Source: Streptomyces canus 299MFChir4.1
Lineage (GTDB): Bacteria; Actinomycetota; Actinomycetes; Streptomycetales; Streptomycetaceae
Reading direction: 5' to 3'
Length of the DNA: 64,000 nucleotides
NCBI RefSeq assembly: GCF_000383615.1
Contig: NZ_KB911582.1
Location: forward strand, 714,425 to 778,424
The notes under the pieces are model-generated. The model made no database searches, had not been told where the DNA came from, and saw nothing but the letters and a program-made list of their open reading frames with translations. Below, in pieces: positions 1-7,044 of the stretch. The translations under genes were made by a program, and so were the position numbers. Positions within the stretch are counted from its first letter, which is position 1. Each line of letters opens with the position of its first letter.

Positions 1-1
1 G

Positions 2-190
2 ATCGCCCAGCAGATCGCGGTCGGCCTCTATCCCTCGCTCCAGGTCTCCCGGGAGACCCTGGACCGGACGGACGCCTGGCTGGCCGCGGCGGAGCCGAAC
101 GCGGCCCTGCGCCGGCTCGTCTCCGAGTCCCGCGCGGGCGTGGAGCGCGCGCTGAAGGCACAGGCGGCGGACTCGCTGGCGGACCAGTAG
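2..190 (+). CDS. pepN: Aminopeptidase N, C-terminal end (partial)
   Basis: Only the last 62 residues and the stop codon are present; the gene begins upstream of the window. The visible tail (TDAWLAAAEPNAALRRLV, then RAGVERALKAQAADS) matches the end of the helical C-terminal domain of streptomycete M1 aminopeptidase N. Those enzymes are cytosolic zinc peptidases that remove N-terminal residues from peptides. The zinc-binding HExxH domain lies outside the window, so activity cannot be judged here. A strong inverted repeat follows the stop codon. The identification rests on recognition of the C-terminal sequence and on the neighbouring gene order. Confidence 0.75.
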   Translation: MAQQIAVGLYPSLQVSRETLDRTDAWLAAAEPNAALRRLVSESRAGVERALKAQAADSLADQ

Positions 191-195
191 GACCC

Positions 196-233
196 GGCGG
201 GAGGCGGACGGCTCCGGTCGTCCACCTCCCGCC
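196..233. terminator. Stem-loop terminator between convergent genes
   Basis: GGCGGGAGGCGGACG is followed by an 8-base loop and CGTCCACCTCCCGCC, giving a nearly perfect 15-bp GC-rich stem five bases after the pepN stop codon. There is no long T-run, as is common in streptomycetes. It sits between pepN and the convergent M14 peptidase gene and could serve both. Confidence 0.7.
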
Positions 234-309
234 CCGTGCAGGCAGTGCCGGGGGTGCAGGCGTCCCGACGCACCGCCCGGGCCGTGCTCACCATCGTCCG
301 CATGCGCAG

Positions 310-341
310 GCGGACCGAGTCCAGCGCGGACCGAGTCCAGC
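310..341. repeat. Two-copy 16-bp tandem repeat
   Basis: The 16-mer GCGGACCGAGTCCAGC occurs twice head to tail, just beyond the 3' end of the M14 peptidase gene. It looks like a small replication-slippage duplication, and no function is apparent. Confidence 0.6.
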
Positions 342-352
342 GCGGGCCCGCT

Positions 353-1600
353 TCAACCACCCGCGCACACCAGCCGGGCCGTGTTCAGCATCGTCCGCAC
401 GTGCAGCCCGGTCTGCGCGGCCACCGGCACCCATCGCAGGTCGTACGTCTTCTCCAGCTCCTGGCTCCACTCGCGCACCAGGTCGTCGAGGATCTCGACG
501 GTCCGGGGGTCGGTGCGGGCCAGGGCGCGGCTCGCCATCGCCGCCACCCTGAGCGGGATACGGCGGGCGGAGATCCCCCGGCTGGCGAAGTGGCCGTGGA
601 ACCGACCGGGTTCCTCCGCCGCCCAGCTCGCGACGATCGACGGCGCCACGTCGAGGAGCTCCCGTGCGGCGACCCGCAGCGGCGCCAGATCCTCCGGTAC
701 GGCCGTGTCGATCCGTGTCCCGAGGACGGCCGCGAGTTCCCGGGTGCGGCCCAGCAGCACCTCCCCCAGCCGGGCGGCCTCGCGGTCCGGGTCGGTGACC
801 GGCCGGGCGTCGCTCACCGAGGGCACGGCCCAGGCGGGGGTCTCGATCAGGGTGGTCAGGGTGCCATGGCGGCGCGGATGGAGCCAGGTACTCTCGGCGA
901 CGTACCCGCTCGGGTCGCGTTCGCCCTCGCCGTGGCCGTCGGGCAGCACCAGGACGCCGGGCGCGTCGAGCCGCCAGTCGGGGCCGTCGACGGGGTGCCG
1001 GTCGACCGGGACGCGCAGGTGCGCGGCGGTCTCACGGAAGGCGGCCGCGGCGCCGGGCAGCGCCCGCGTCATCATCACGAAGGCACCGCCGAACTCGATG
1101 CCGTGCAGGGTGAACTGGGCGACGGGCCGCAACTCGTCGAGGAGCCGGACGAGCGCGGCCGACTCGGGGAGCGGTTTCCCGGGAGGCACGGGCAGCGACT
1201 CCGGCTGACGGGCGAACGCGGGCCGGTAGAAGTGCCGGTGACACTCCGTCAGCGAGGGCTCCGGCTCCTCCGGCTGCCAGCCGTGCGCGAGGTGCGCCCC
1301 GTCGGGGTCGAGGCAGAGCAGGAAGTGCCAGGTGCAGCCGAGGGGTTCGAGCAGCCGGGGCCTGCGGGCGAACAGGGCGGCGAGCCGCAACGCCGAGGCG
1401 CCGCCCACGGGTTCGTTGGCGTGCGCGCCCGCGACGGCGAGGATGTGGCGCTCGCCGTGCCCGGCGGACAGCAGCCACAGCGGGCGCCCGGCCCGGCTCT
1501 GTCCGACCTGGCTCAGCCGCAGCAGGCCGGGGGCGGCGCGGACCAGCGTGCGGGCCCTTCGCTCCAGTTCGTCGACTGCCGGATAGAGCGAAGTCCGCAC
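353..1600 (-). CDS. M14-family zinc carboxypeptidase
   Basis: This 415-residue protein has the hallmarks of an M14 metallocarboxypeptidase. The zinc HxxE motif is HANE at residues 60-63, the third zinc ligand is probably His166 in FTLHGIEFGG, and the likely general-base Glu is E253 in LIETPAW. No signal peptide or membrane helix is visible, so it is probably cytosolic. M14 enzymes release C-terminal residues from peptides. The gene lies 27 bases downstream of two small tandem peptide ORFs on the same strand, and divergent to an E1-like enzyme and an M50 protease. A role in trimming the C-terminus of the modified peptide is therefore plausible but is inference. The start is the first ATG after the peptide ORFs, with no strong Shine-Dalgarno, which suggests co-transcription with them. 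A stand-alone peptidoglycan or general peptidase is the alternative. Confidence 0.8.
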   Translation of the reverse strand: MRTSLYPAVDELERRARTLVRAAPGLLRLSQVGQSRAGRPLWLLSAGHGERHILAVAGAHANEPVGGASALRLAALFARRPRLLEPLGCTWHFLLCLDPDGAHLAHGWQPEEPEPSLTECHRHFYRPAFARQPESLPVPPGKPLPESAALVRLLDELRPVAQFTLHGIEFGGAFVMMTRALPGAAAAFRETAAHLRVPVDRHPVDGPDWRLDAPGVLVLPDGHGEGERDPSGYVAESTWLHPRRHGTLTTLIETPAWAVPSVSDARPVTDPDREAARLGEVLLGRTRELAAVLGTRIDTAVPEDLAPLRVAARELLDVAPSIVASWAAEEPGRFHGHFASRGISARRIPLRVAAMASRALARTDPRTVEILDDLVREWSQELEKTYDLRWVPVAAQTGLHVRTMLNTARLVCAGG

Positions 1601-1627
1601 GCCGGTCCTCCCACGCTGGTGATCAGA

Positions 1628-1701
1628 TCAAGCACCCTGGGAATTACTGTCCCCAGTGGTCTCTTTCTTGTCCAGCGGGCGAATCACGATCTTGACGGCA
1701 T
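1628..1701 (-). pseudogene. Frameshifted second copy of the small putative precursor peptide
   Basis: A strong ribosome binding site (GAGAGGAG, 5-base spacing) precedes an ATG, but translation stops after MPSRS. Restoring one A about ten bases after the ATG gives MPSKIVIRPLDKKETTGD followed by SNSQGA. That is nearly identical to the intact peptide immediately upstream, apart from the last residues. The 74-base length is one short of a whole number of codons. It is either a recent frameshift in a duplicated precursor gene or a sequencing or assembly error. It lies between the intact peptide gene and the M14 peptidase gene and is probably in the same transcript. Confidence 0.7.
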
Positions 1702-1712
1702 GTGAGCTCCTC

Positions 1713-1790
1713 TCAGCTGCCGCCGTTGCCACCGCTGTCCCCCGTGGTCTCCTTCTTGTCCAAGGGGCGGATCACGATCTTTGTCGGCAT
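1713..1790 (-). CDS. Small putative RiPP precursor peptide (25 aa)
   Basis: The peptide begins MPTKIVIRPLDKKETTGD and ends SGGNGGS. The start is supported by GAGGAG five bases before the ATG. It is too short for normal gene calling, but its first 18 residues are repeated in a second, frameshifted copy just downstream, while the C-terminal seven differ. A constant N-terminus and a variable Gly/Ser/Asn-rich C-terminus is the pattern of a leader and core in ribosomally made modified peptides. The adjacent genes encode an E1-like adenylating enzyme and a membrane protease, each with a PqqD-like domain, and a carboxypeptidase, consistent with maturation machinery. I do not recognise the peptide family, and the modification and function are unknown. 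A short regulatory peptide is the alternative. Confidence 0.65.
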   Translation of the reverse strand: MPTKIVIRPLDKKETTGDSGGNGGS

Positions 1791-1880
1791 CTCAACTCCT
1801 CGTCTTCGTACAGGATTTGACCTTTCCGAAGCGATCGCTGACCGCTCTTGTCAAGGCTGTGCCGAGGGAGTCAGAGTGTC

Positions 1881-1915
1881 AAGGAGGTGTACGTGTGACG
1901 GGCAGGGGGCCCTGA
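1881..1915 (+). promoter_or_regulatory. Strong RBS with a 6-codon upstream ORF coupled to the ThiF-like start
   Basis: AAGGAGG at 1881-1887 is ideally placed for a GTG at 1895, which opens a six-codon frame (VTGRGP). Its TGA stop (1913-1915) overlaps the ATG at 1915 used here for the E1-like protein. Either this is translational coupling through a mini-ORF, or the SD serves the downstream ATG poorly from a distance. The reading is tentative. Confidence 0.35.
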
Positions 1916-3240
1916 TGACGGAGGCGGCGGCGGTGACGGTCGAGGCGTTCCGGCGGCCCCGGATCAAGCCCGAGCACCGCGCCTACCGCACGGTCGACGG
2001 CAACGTGCGCGTCGGCAGCGTGATCCACGGCATCGGCGCGGAGATCGCGGACCCGCAGGGCTGGGTGTGGACGCTCGTCGAGGCGATGGACGGGACGCGG
2101 GGGCCGTCGGAGGTGGTCGCCGAGGTCCTGCGCGGGCACCCGGAGCTGTCCGGCGCGGACGCCCGCCAGGCGATGGCGGACCTGCTGGCCGCCGGTTTCG
2201 TGGACGACGCGGAGGCGCCCGTGCCGGTGCCGTCCCGCGAACAGGACCGCTACAGCCGGGGCGTCCCGCTGCTCCGCTGGATGGACCTCACCCCTCGCGC
2301 CAGCCCCTGGGACGCCCAGCTCCGCCTGCGCGCGGCCCGGGTCCTGCTGATCGGAGTCGGCGGCACGGGCGGCCACGCGGCCCAGGCCCTGGTCGCCTCC
2401 GGCGTGGGCCACCTCCACTGCGTCGACCCGGACGTGGTCGAACTCTCCAACCTCAACCGCCAGCCCCTGTACCGCGAGTCCGACCTCGGCCGGCCGAAGG
2501 TGGAGGCGGCGGTGGCAACCCTGCGGGCGCTCAACTCGGACGTGACGGTGACCGGGGAGCGGAGGGAGGTGTCGGGCCAGGAGGAGTTGACGGAGCTGCT
2601 GGCCGGACCACGGCGGGCGGAACGGCTGCCATGCCCGGCACGACCGCCGGGGGCCACCGGCCGGGGCTCCGGCGGCGGGGGCCACCGGAGCCTTGACGCG
2701 GGCCCCGGACATACCTGCGCGCCCGCCGGCACCGAGGCCGAGCCGCCCGCCGCGACCGAAGCCGGCCCGCAGACGCTCGCGCGGCCGGCGTCCTCCTCCC
2801 CCTACGACCTCCTCGTCCTCGCCGCCGACCGCCCCGACGCGATCCGCCGGTGGACCAACCGGGCCTGTCTGGCGGCCGGGCTGCCGTGGGTCGACGCCGG
2901 ATACCGGGGGCCTCTCGTGACCGCCGGGGTGTACGTGCCCGGTCAGGGGGCCTGCTGGGAATGCCTGCGGGACGGGGAGTTCGCCCGGCGCGATCTGCGG
3001 CTCGGGCCCGGGCAGGACCCGGAGACCGCCTCACCGCGGATGCCGTGGAACCCGGCGAGTGCCGTCACCGCCGGGCTCTCGGGAGCACTGCTCGCACATG
3101 CCGCCCTCGCCCTGCTGACCGGGATCCCCGCGATGGAGCCGGGCTTCCGCTTCGGGGTGAACCTCATGCTCCCCGGCGACCCCGTCCACCAGCGCACCCC
3201 CCGCCACCTGGACTGCCCGGCGTGCGGGGAGCGTGCGTGA
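1915..3240 (+). CDS. ThiF/E1-like adenylating enzyme with N-terminal PqqD-like domain
   Basis: The protein has 441 residues. Residues ~8-95 resemble the PqqD-like RiPP recognition element found on cyclodehydratase partner and ThiF proteins (RPRIKPEHRAYR, then GxxxLVEAMDGTR-type spacing). An E1/ThiF fold follows, with the nucleotide loop GVGGTGG (~147-153), the LSNLNRQPLYRESDLGRPK stretch, and two CxxC pairs (C347/C350, C434/C437) that probably bind structural zinc. ThiF enzymes adenylate a peptide C-terminus or side-chain carboxylate. Residues ~231-294 are a low-complexity Pro/Ala/Gly insertion not expected in the fold. The ATG at 1915 overlaps a short upstream ORF; an open frame extends further 5' but lacks family features. 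The gene is coupled by GTGA overlap to the M50 gene and divergent from the small peptide genes, so the peptide is the likely substrate (inference). Confidence 0.8.
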   Translation: MTEAAAVTVEAFRRPRIKPEHRAYRTVDGNVRVGSVIHGIGAEIADPQGWVWTLVEAMDGTRGPSEVVAEVLRGHPELSGADARQAMADLLAAGFVDDAEAPVPVPSREQDRYSRGVPLLRWMDLTPRASPWDAQLRLRAARVLLIGVGGTGGHAAQALVASGVGHLHCVDPDVVELSNLNRQPLYRESDLGRPKVEAAVATLRALNSDVTVTGERREVSGQEELTELLAGPRRAERLPCPARPPGATGRGSGGGGHRSLDAGPGHTCAPAGTEAEPPAATEAGPQTLARPASSSPYDLLVLAADRPDAIRRWTNRACLAAGLPWVDAGYRGPLVTAGVYVPGQGACWECLRDGEFARRDLRLGPGQDPETASPRMPWNPASAVTAGLSGALLAHAALALLTGIPAMEPGFRFGVNLMLPGDPVHQRTPRHLDCPACGERA

Positions 3241-4424
3241 ACCGGGTACGGCTGCACGCGCTGGACTCCCGCCCCGACGGTGACGAGTGGATCGTGGGCC
3301 GCAGGGCCACCGGCCGGTTCGTCGCCCTGCCGGAGGTGGGCAAGCAGGCCCTCGATCTGCTCGACCAGGGCCTGCCCCCGGCCGAGGTCGGCGAACGGCT
3401 CCGCACCCGGACCGGCGACGACATCGACGTACCGGACTTCGTGGAGGCCCTGCTGGGACTCGGGTTCGTGGCGGAGGTCGACGGCCGCGCGATCGACCAG
3501 GAGCCGCCCCCGGCCCCGACGTTGGCGTGGATACGGCCCCCTCAGGTGCGCTGGCTGCTCAGCCCCGCCGTTCCCGTGGCCCTCGCCGCCCTGATCGCGG
3601 TCACCCTGTTCACCCGGCCCCCCGTGCCGCTCGACTACCGGACCCTGCTGTGGAGCGCGCACGGCAGCGCGGTCGTCGCCCTGGGCGCGGCCGTCGGCTG
3701 GAGCCTGCTGCTGCTCCACGAGTGCGCCCATCTGCTGACCGCCCGCGCGACCGGGGTGGCGGGGCGGATACGGCTCGGCACGCGGCTGCAGTTCCTGGTG
3801 ATGCAGACGGACATCAGCGGGATCGAACTCGCCCCGCGCCGCCACCGGTTGACCGCCTACCTCGCCGGCATCGCGACCAACCTCACGGCCGCGTCCCTGG
3901 CCGCCCTCGCCGCGGGCGCGACCACCGGCACACCCCGCCGCGTCCTCGCCGCCGTGACCCTGCTCGCGCTGCTCCCCCTGCCCTTCCAGCTCATGGTCTT
4001 CATGCGCACCGACCTGTACTTCGTCCTCCAGGACCTGACCCGCTGCCGCGACCTGTTCGGGGACGGGGCGGCGTACACGAGGTACCGGGCCCGGCGGCTG
4101 CTGCGGCGCCGGAGCCGTCGTACCGACGAGCCGGACCCCAGCCTCGGACTGCCCGCGCACGAACGACGGGCCGTCCGCGCCTACAGCGTGGTGCTGGTCG
4201 TCGGCACCACGCTGTGTCTCGCCTTCTTCGCCGCCGTCACCCTGCCCGCGGACGTCACGCTCCTCGCCCGCGCGGTGGCCAAGTCGGTCGCCGCGGAGTC
4301 GACTTGGGACCGGCTGGACGGGATCGCCGTCGTCGTCACGCTCGGCGGCCTGCACGCCCTGTGGCTGCGCACCTGGTGGCGGGGCCGTCGGATCAGACGG
4401 ACACCATCCCGCCCGTCACGTTGA
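3237..4424 (+). CDS. M50-type membrane metalloprotease with N-terminal PqqD-like domain
   Basis: The 395-residue protein starts at a GTG overlapping the E1 stop codon. Residues 1-~90 look like a PqqD-type peptide-binding domain (GRRATGRFVALPEVGKQALDLL pattern). Several membrane helices follow: ~105-125, ~145-165, ~205-255, ~310-335 and near the C-terminus. The zinc motif HECAH is at residues 161-165 inside the second helix, as in site-2-protease (M50) families. The second conserved M50 Asp region is plausibly near FMRTDLYFVLQD. Such PqqD-M50 fusions accompany peptide-maturation loci and are thought to cleave or export the product. The gene's 3' end overlaps the convergent SDR gene by 32 bases. 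Function with the neighbouring small peptide is inferred from context only. Confidence 0.8.
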   Translation: MNRVRLHALDSRPDGDEWIVGRRATGRFVALPEVGKQALDLLDQGLPPAEVGERLRTRTGDDIDVPDFVEALLGLGFVAEVDGRAIDQEPPPAPTLAWIRPPQVRWLLSPAVPVALAALIAVTLFTRPPVPLDYRTLLWSAHGSAVVALGAAVGWSLLLLHECAHLLTARATGVAGRIRLGTRLQFLVMQTDISGIELAPRRHRLTAYLAGIATNLTAASLAALAAGATTGTPRRVLAAVTLLALLPLPFQLMVFMRTDLYFVLQDLTRCRDLFGDGAAYTRYRARRLLRRRSRRTDEPDPSLGLPAHERRAVRAYSVVLVVGTTLCLAFFAAVTLPADVTLLARAVAKSVAAESTWDRLDGIAVVVTLGGLHALWLRTWWRGRRIRRTPSRPSR

Positions 4425-5151
4425 CGAACGTGCCGGTGATGCCGCCCGCCTGGTCGGAGGCGAGGAACACCGCGGTGGCGGCGATCTCGGCGAGCGTGGG
4501 GTTGCGGCGGGTCATGCGCATCCCGGCGAGCTGGTCGACGATGCCCTGGACGGCGCTCTCGTCGATCGCCGGGTTGACCGCGGAGAGCTTCTCCACGGTG
4601 AACGTCTCCGGCACCCCGGCCGCCCACAGGCCCACCGCCCGCACCCCGCGTGGCCCGAGCTCGATGGCCAGGTTGCGCACGAGCGTGTCGATCGCCCCGT
4701 CCGCCGGACCTGTGCCGCCCATCATCGGACTGCCGTGCGCGGAACCGCTGTTGAGGGCGAGGATCACACCCGAGCCGCGCGCGGCCATCCGGCGTCCGGC
4801 GGCGCGGGCGGTGAGGAAGTTGGCCCGCAGGCCGTCGGCGACCGGCCTCATGAAGTCGTCGACCGCCATGTCGGTCAGCGGCGCGCCCTGCACATCGCCG
4901 CGCGTGACCAGGTTGATCGAGATGTCGATGTCCCCGACCTGCTCGGCGTGCGCCTCCACGGCCGCCTCGTCCAGCGCGTCCACGACGGCGACCTCGGCGT
5001 CCTTGATGTCGGCGGCCACCGCCTCCAGGGTCGTGCGGGTACGGCCGACGAGGTGGACCCTCGCGCCCTGCCCGGCGAAGGCCCGGGCGACGGCCCCGCC
5101 GATGGAACCGCCGGCGCCGTAGACGATCGCGGTCTTGTCGGTGAGCAGCAT
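4393..5151 (-). CDS. SDR-family protein lacking the YxxxK catalytic pair
   Basis: The 252-residue Rossmann protein has the N-terminal cofactor motif YGAGGSIGG (~10-18) and a C-terminal TGTFVNVTGG typical of classical short-chain dehydrogenases. The Ser-containing stretch ALNSGSAHG is present. At the usual Tyr-x3-Lys position the sequence reads TGPADGAIDTL, so Tyr aligns with Thr and Lys with Asp. Classical oxidoreductase chemistry is therefore doubtful; a divergent enzyme or a non-catalytic binding protein is possible. The start at 5151 is chosen because GAAGGAG precedes it by six bases; an upstream in-frame ATG would add 11 residues without an RBS. An inverted repeat in the promoter region may be an operator. 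Confidence 0.8.
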   Translation of the reverse strand: MLLTDKTAIVYGAGGSIGGAVARAFAGQGARVHLVGRTRTTLEAVAADIKDAEVAVVDALDEAAVEAHAEQVGDIDISINLVTRGDVQGAPLTDMAVDDFMRPVADGLRANFLTARAAGRRMAARGSGVILALNSGSAHGSPMMGGTGPADGAIDTLVRNLAIELGPRGVRAVGLWAAGVPETFTVEKLSAVNPAIDESAVQGIVDQLAGMRMTRRNPTLAEIAATAVFLASDQAGGITGTFVNVTGGMVSV

Positions 5152-5172
5152 GGTGACTCCTTCGAAGTGGTG

Positions 5173-5199
5173 CGTACGTGACATCCATGCAGACGTACG
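5173..5199. promoter_or_regulatory. Inverted repeat upstream of the SDR gene (possible operator)
   Basis: CGTACGT and ACGTACG are separated by 13 bases, 22 bases upstream of the SDR start. The arms are perfectly complementary and individually near-palindromic. No adjacent regulator gene points to a specific factor. Confidence 0.35.
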
Positions 5200-5274
5200 G
5201 CTCCGCGGATGCTCATCGGTCGCCGCTCGTGGGTCGGTCGCCGCTCGTCGGTCGTTTCGCTGCTCATCGGCCGG

Positions 5275-6618
5275 TCACAGCCGCAGGGGCAGTCCGAACG
5301 CGGGGAAGAGGTGCGGCTCGAAGGAGGTGATCTCCGCGATGCGGTCGCCGTGGCCGTGGTCGGTGAAACGCAGGACGTCAAGGACCTGGGCCCGGTAGAC
5401 GCTCGTATCCGGCCTGCGGACGTAGTGCGCCGCCGCCTGCTGGCCGTTGGCCCGGGTGGGCAGGCTGCGCCAGTGCCCGAGGAACATCGGGGAGGCGGGA
5501 TCGAGGCTGACCCGCACGAAGTCGATGATGGCGTCCCGGCCGACAAACCAGAACGGGTTCGGCGGCATGGTGAGGGTGACGTCCTCGGTGAGCAGCTCGG
5601 CCATCGCCGCGAAGTCGAGGCGTCCGACGGCGGCCATGTACCGGTCCAGTACGGCCTGTTGGGCCTCCGTGGGCACGGTGGCCCGCCAGTCCGAGCGCTC
5701 CCGGGGCAGGTGTGCGCGCAGGGTGGGCCGGGCCCGCTGGAGTGCGCTGTTGACGGAGGCCACGCTGGTCTCCAGGGCCTCGGCGGTCTCGGCGGCGGTC
5801 ATCCCGAGGGCGTCGCGCAGGACGAGCGCGGCCCGTTGGCGCGGGGGCAGATGCTGGATCGCGGCGAGGAGGACGAGCTCCAGGGTCTCGCGGGAGACCG
5901 CGGCCGACTCGGGCTGCTCGTGCTCCTCGGTGAGGGGCGTCTCGTCGTCCGGGTAGGGCTGCAACCAGGTGATGCGGCTGGGCGGTTCCCCCTCGCCGTG
6001 GTTCATCCCCGGCACCGGTTCGTACCGCTGCGGGCGGCGCGCGGTCCGCCTCAGCAGATCCAGGCTGGTGTTGGTGGCGATCCGGTACAGCCAGGTCCGC
6101 GCGCTCGCCCGCCCCTGAAATCCGTCCCGCGCCCGCCAGGCCCGCAGGAAGGTCTCCTGCACCAGGTCCTCGGACTCGTCGTAGGACCCCGTCATGCGGT
6201 AGCAGTGCACCTGGATCTCGCGGCGGTACTGCTCGGTGAGGGCGCCGAACTCCGTTTCGGTGAGGTGCGTGACGGGGGCGGCTTCGGGGAGTTGCGTAAC
6301 GGGGTCGGCTGTGACGGAATCCCCGGCGGCGGCCTGGGTGGTGTCGCGCACCGTACGGGCCACCCGCCTCAACCGCGCGACCGATTCCGACAGTTCGGTG
6401 ACGGTCGAGTAGAGGGCGTCCACGGGCTGCGGCGCCAGCTGCCCCGCCCGGCGCCCGATGTCGTCGATGAGGCCCTGCACGGTGAGGCCCTGGGGCTGCC
6501 GCCGTTCCCGGTAGGCCTTCTGCCGGCAGGCGGCGGAACAGTAGACGGAGCCGCGTCCGGTGCGGCCGGCTCGCGCGGCGAGCGGCTTCCCGCACACCGC
6601 GCAGACGTCTGTGGCCAC
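5275..6618 (-). CDS. ECF sigma factor with N-terminal Cys motif and C-terminal SnoaL-like domain
   Basis: The 447-residue protein is fused from three parts. Residues ~1-45 hold a putative zinc-binding pattern (CAVCGKPL, then YCSAACRQKAYRERR). Sigma region 2 lies at ~125-195 (HCYRMTGSYDESEDLVQETF, then ARTWLYRIATNTSLD) and region 4 at ~265-320 (LPPRQRAALVLRDALGMT). A SnoaL/NTF2-like tail (~330-447) contains PPNPFWFVGRD. ECF factors with such tails (SigJ or SigX5-like groups) often lack a classical anti-sigma factor and are tuned by the tail. No anti-sigma gene is adjacent here. The start is a GTG with GGAGG eight bases upstream. The upstream region has a duplicated GTCACTCCGA motif. The regulon is unknown. 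Confidence 0.85.
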   Translation of the reverse strand: MATDVCAVCGKPLAARAGRTGRGSVYCSAACRQKAYRERRQPQGLTVQGLIDDIGRRAGQLAPQPVDALYSTVTELSESVARLRRVARTVRDTTQAAAGDSVTADPVTQLPEAAPVTHLTETEFGALTEQYRREIQVHCYRMTGSYDESEDLVQETFLRAWRARDGFQGRASARTWLYRIATNTSLDLLRRTARRPQRYEPVPGMNHGEGEPPSRITWLQPYPDDETPLTEEHEQPESAAVSRETLELVLLAAIQHLPPRQRAALVLRDALGMTAAETAEALETSVASVNSALQRARPTLRAHLPRERSDWRATVPTEAQQAVLDRYMAAVGRLDFAAMAELLTEDVTLTMPPNPFWFVGRDAIIDFVRVSLDPASPMFLGHWRSLPTRANGQQAAAHYVRRPDTSVYRAQVLDVLRFTDHGHGDRIAEITSFEPHLFPAFGLPLRL

Positions 6619-6702
6619 GTGCGCCTCCGGGAGTTTCGTAACGCGGTATCGGAGTGACGGTGTCGGAGTGACGTTACAACGCCCCCGCGGCGCGTGGGCC
6701 CG

Positions 6703-7044
6703 CTATCGGCGGGGCGTCGGAAGCACCCGGTCCGCAGACACCTCGCGGCGCTCCCGCCCGCCAGAACCGAACGCCGACCGGACGGGCCGCCGCACCCCCA
6801 ACTGCCCCACCACCGTCGCACCGAAAGCCAGCACCATCCCCGCCAACTGCACCGACGTCAGCGCCTGCCCCAGCTACCGGCGCGCCAGAAGAAACCGCAG
6901 ATCCGCAGACACCTCGCCATGCTCCCGCCCGCCAGAACCGAACGCCGACCGGGCAGGCCGCCGCACCCCCAACTGCCCCACCACCGTCGCACCGAAAGCC
7001 AGCACCATCCCCGCCAACTGCACCGGCGTCAGCGTCTGGCCGAG
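6703..7044 (-). repeat. 171-bp tandem duplication of the EamA gene 3' end
   Basis: The last 57 codons of the EamA gene, including its stop (6874-7044), are duplicated immediately downstream (6703-6873). The second unit, read in frame after the TAG, begins LGQALTSVQLAGMVLAFGA and ends in its own TAG after a 56-residue segment of identical length. The two copies differ at a handful of residues, mostly near the end (LRFLLARR against RVLPTPRR). The unit is therefore an in-frame duplication separated by a stop codon, and a readthrough product would extend the transporter by one repeat. Confidence 0.85.

Noticed and set aside
236..1705. A 489-codon plus-strand frame opposite the M14 peptidase
   Set aside because: The zinc HxxE motif and catalytic Glu lie on the minus strand; the plus product is Arg/Gly/Pro-rich without homology-like features.
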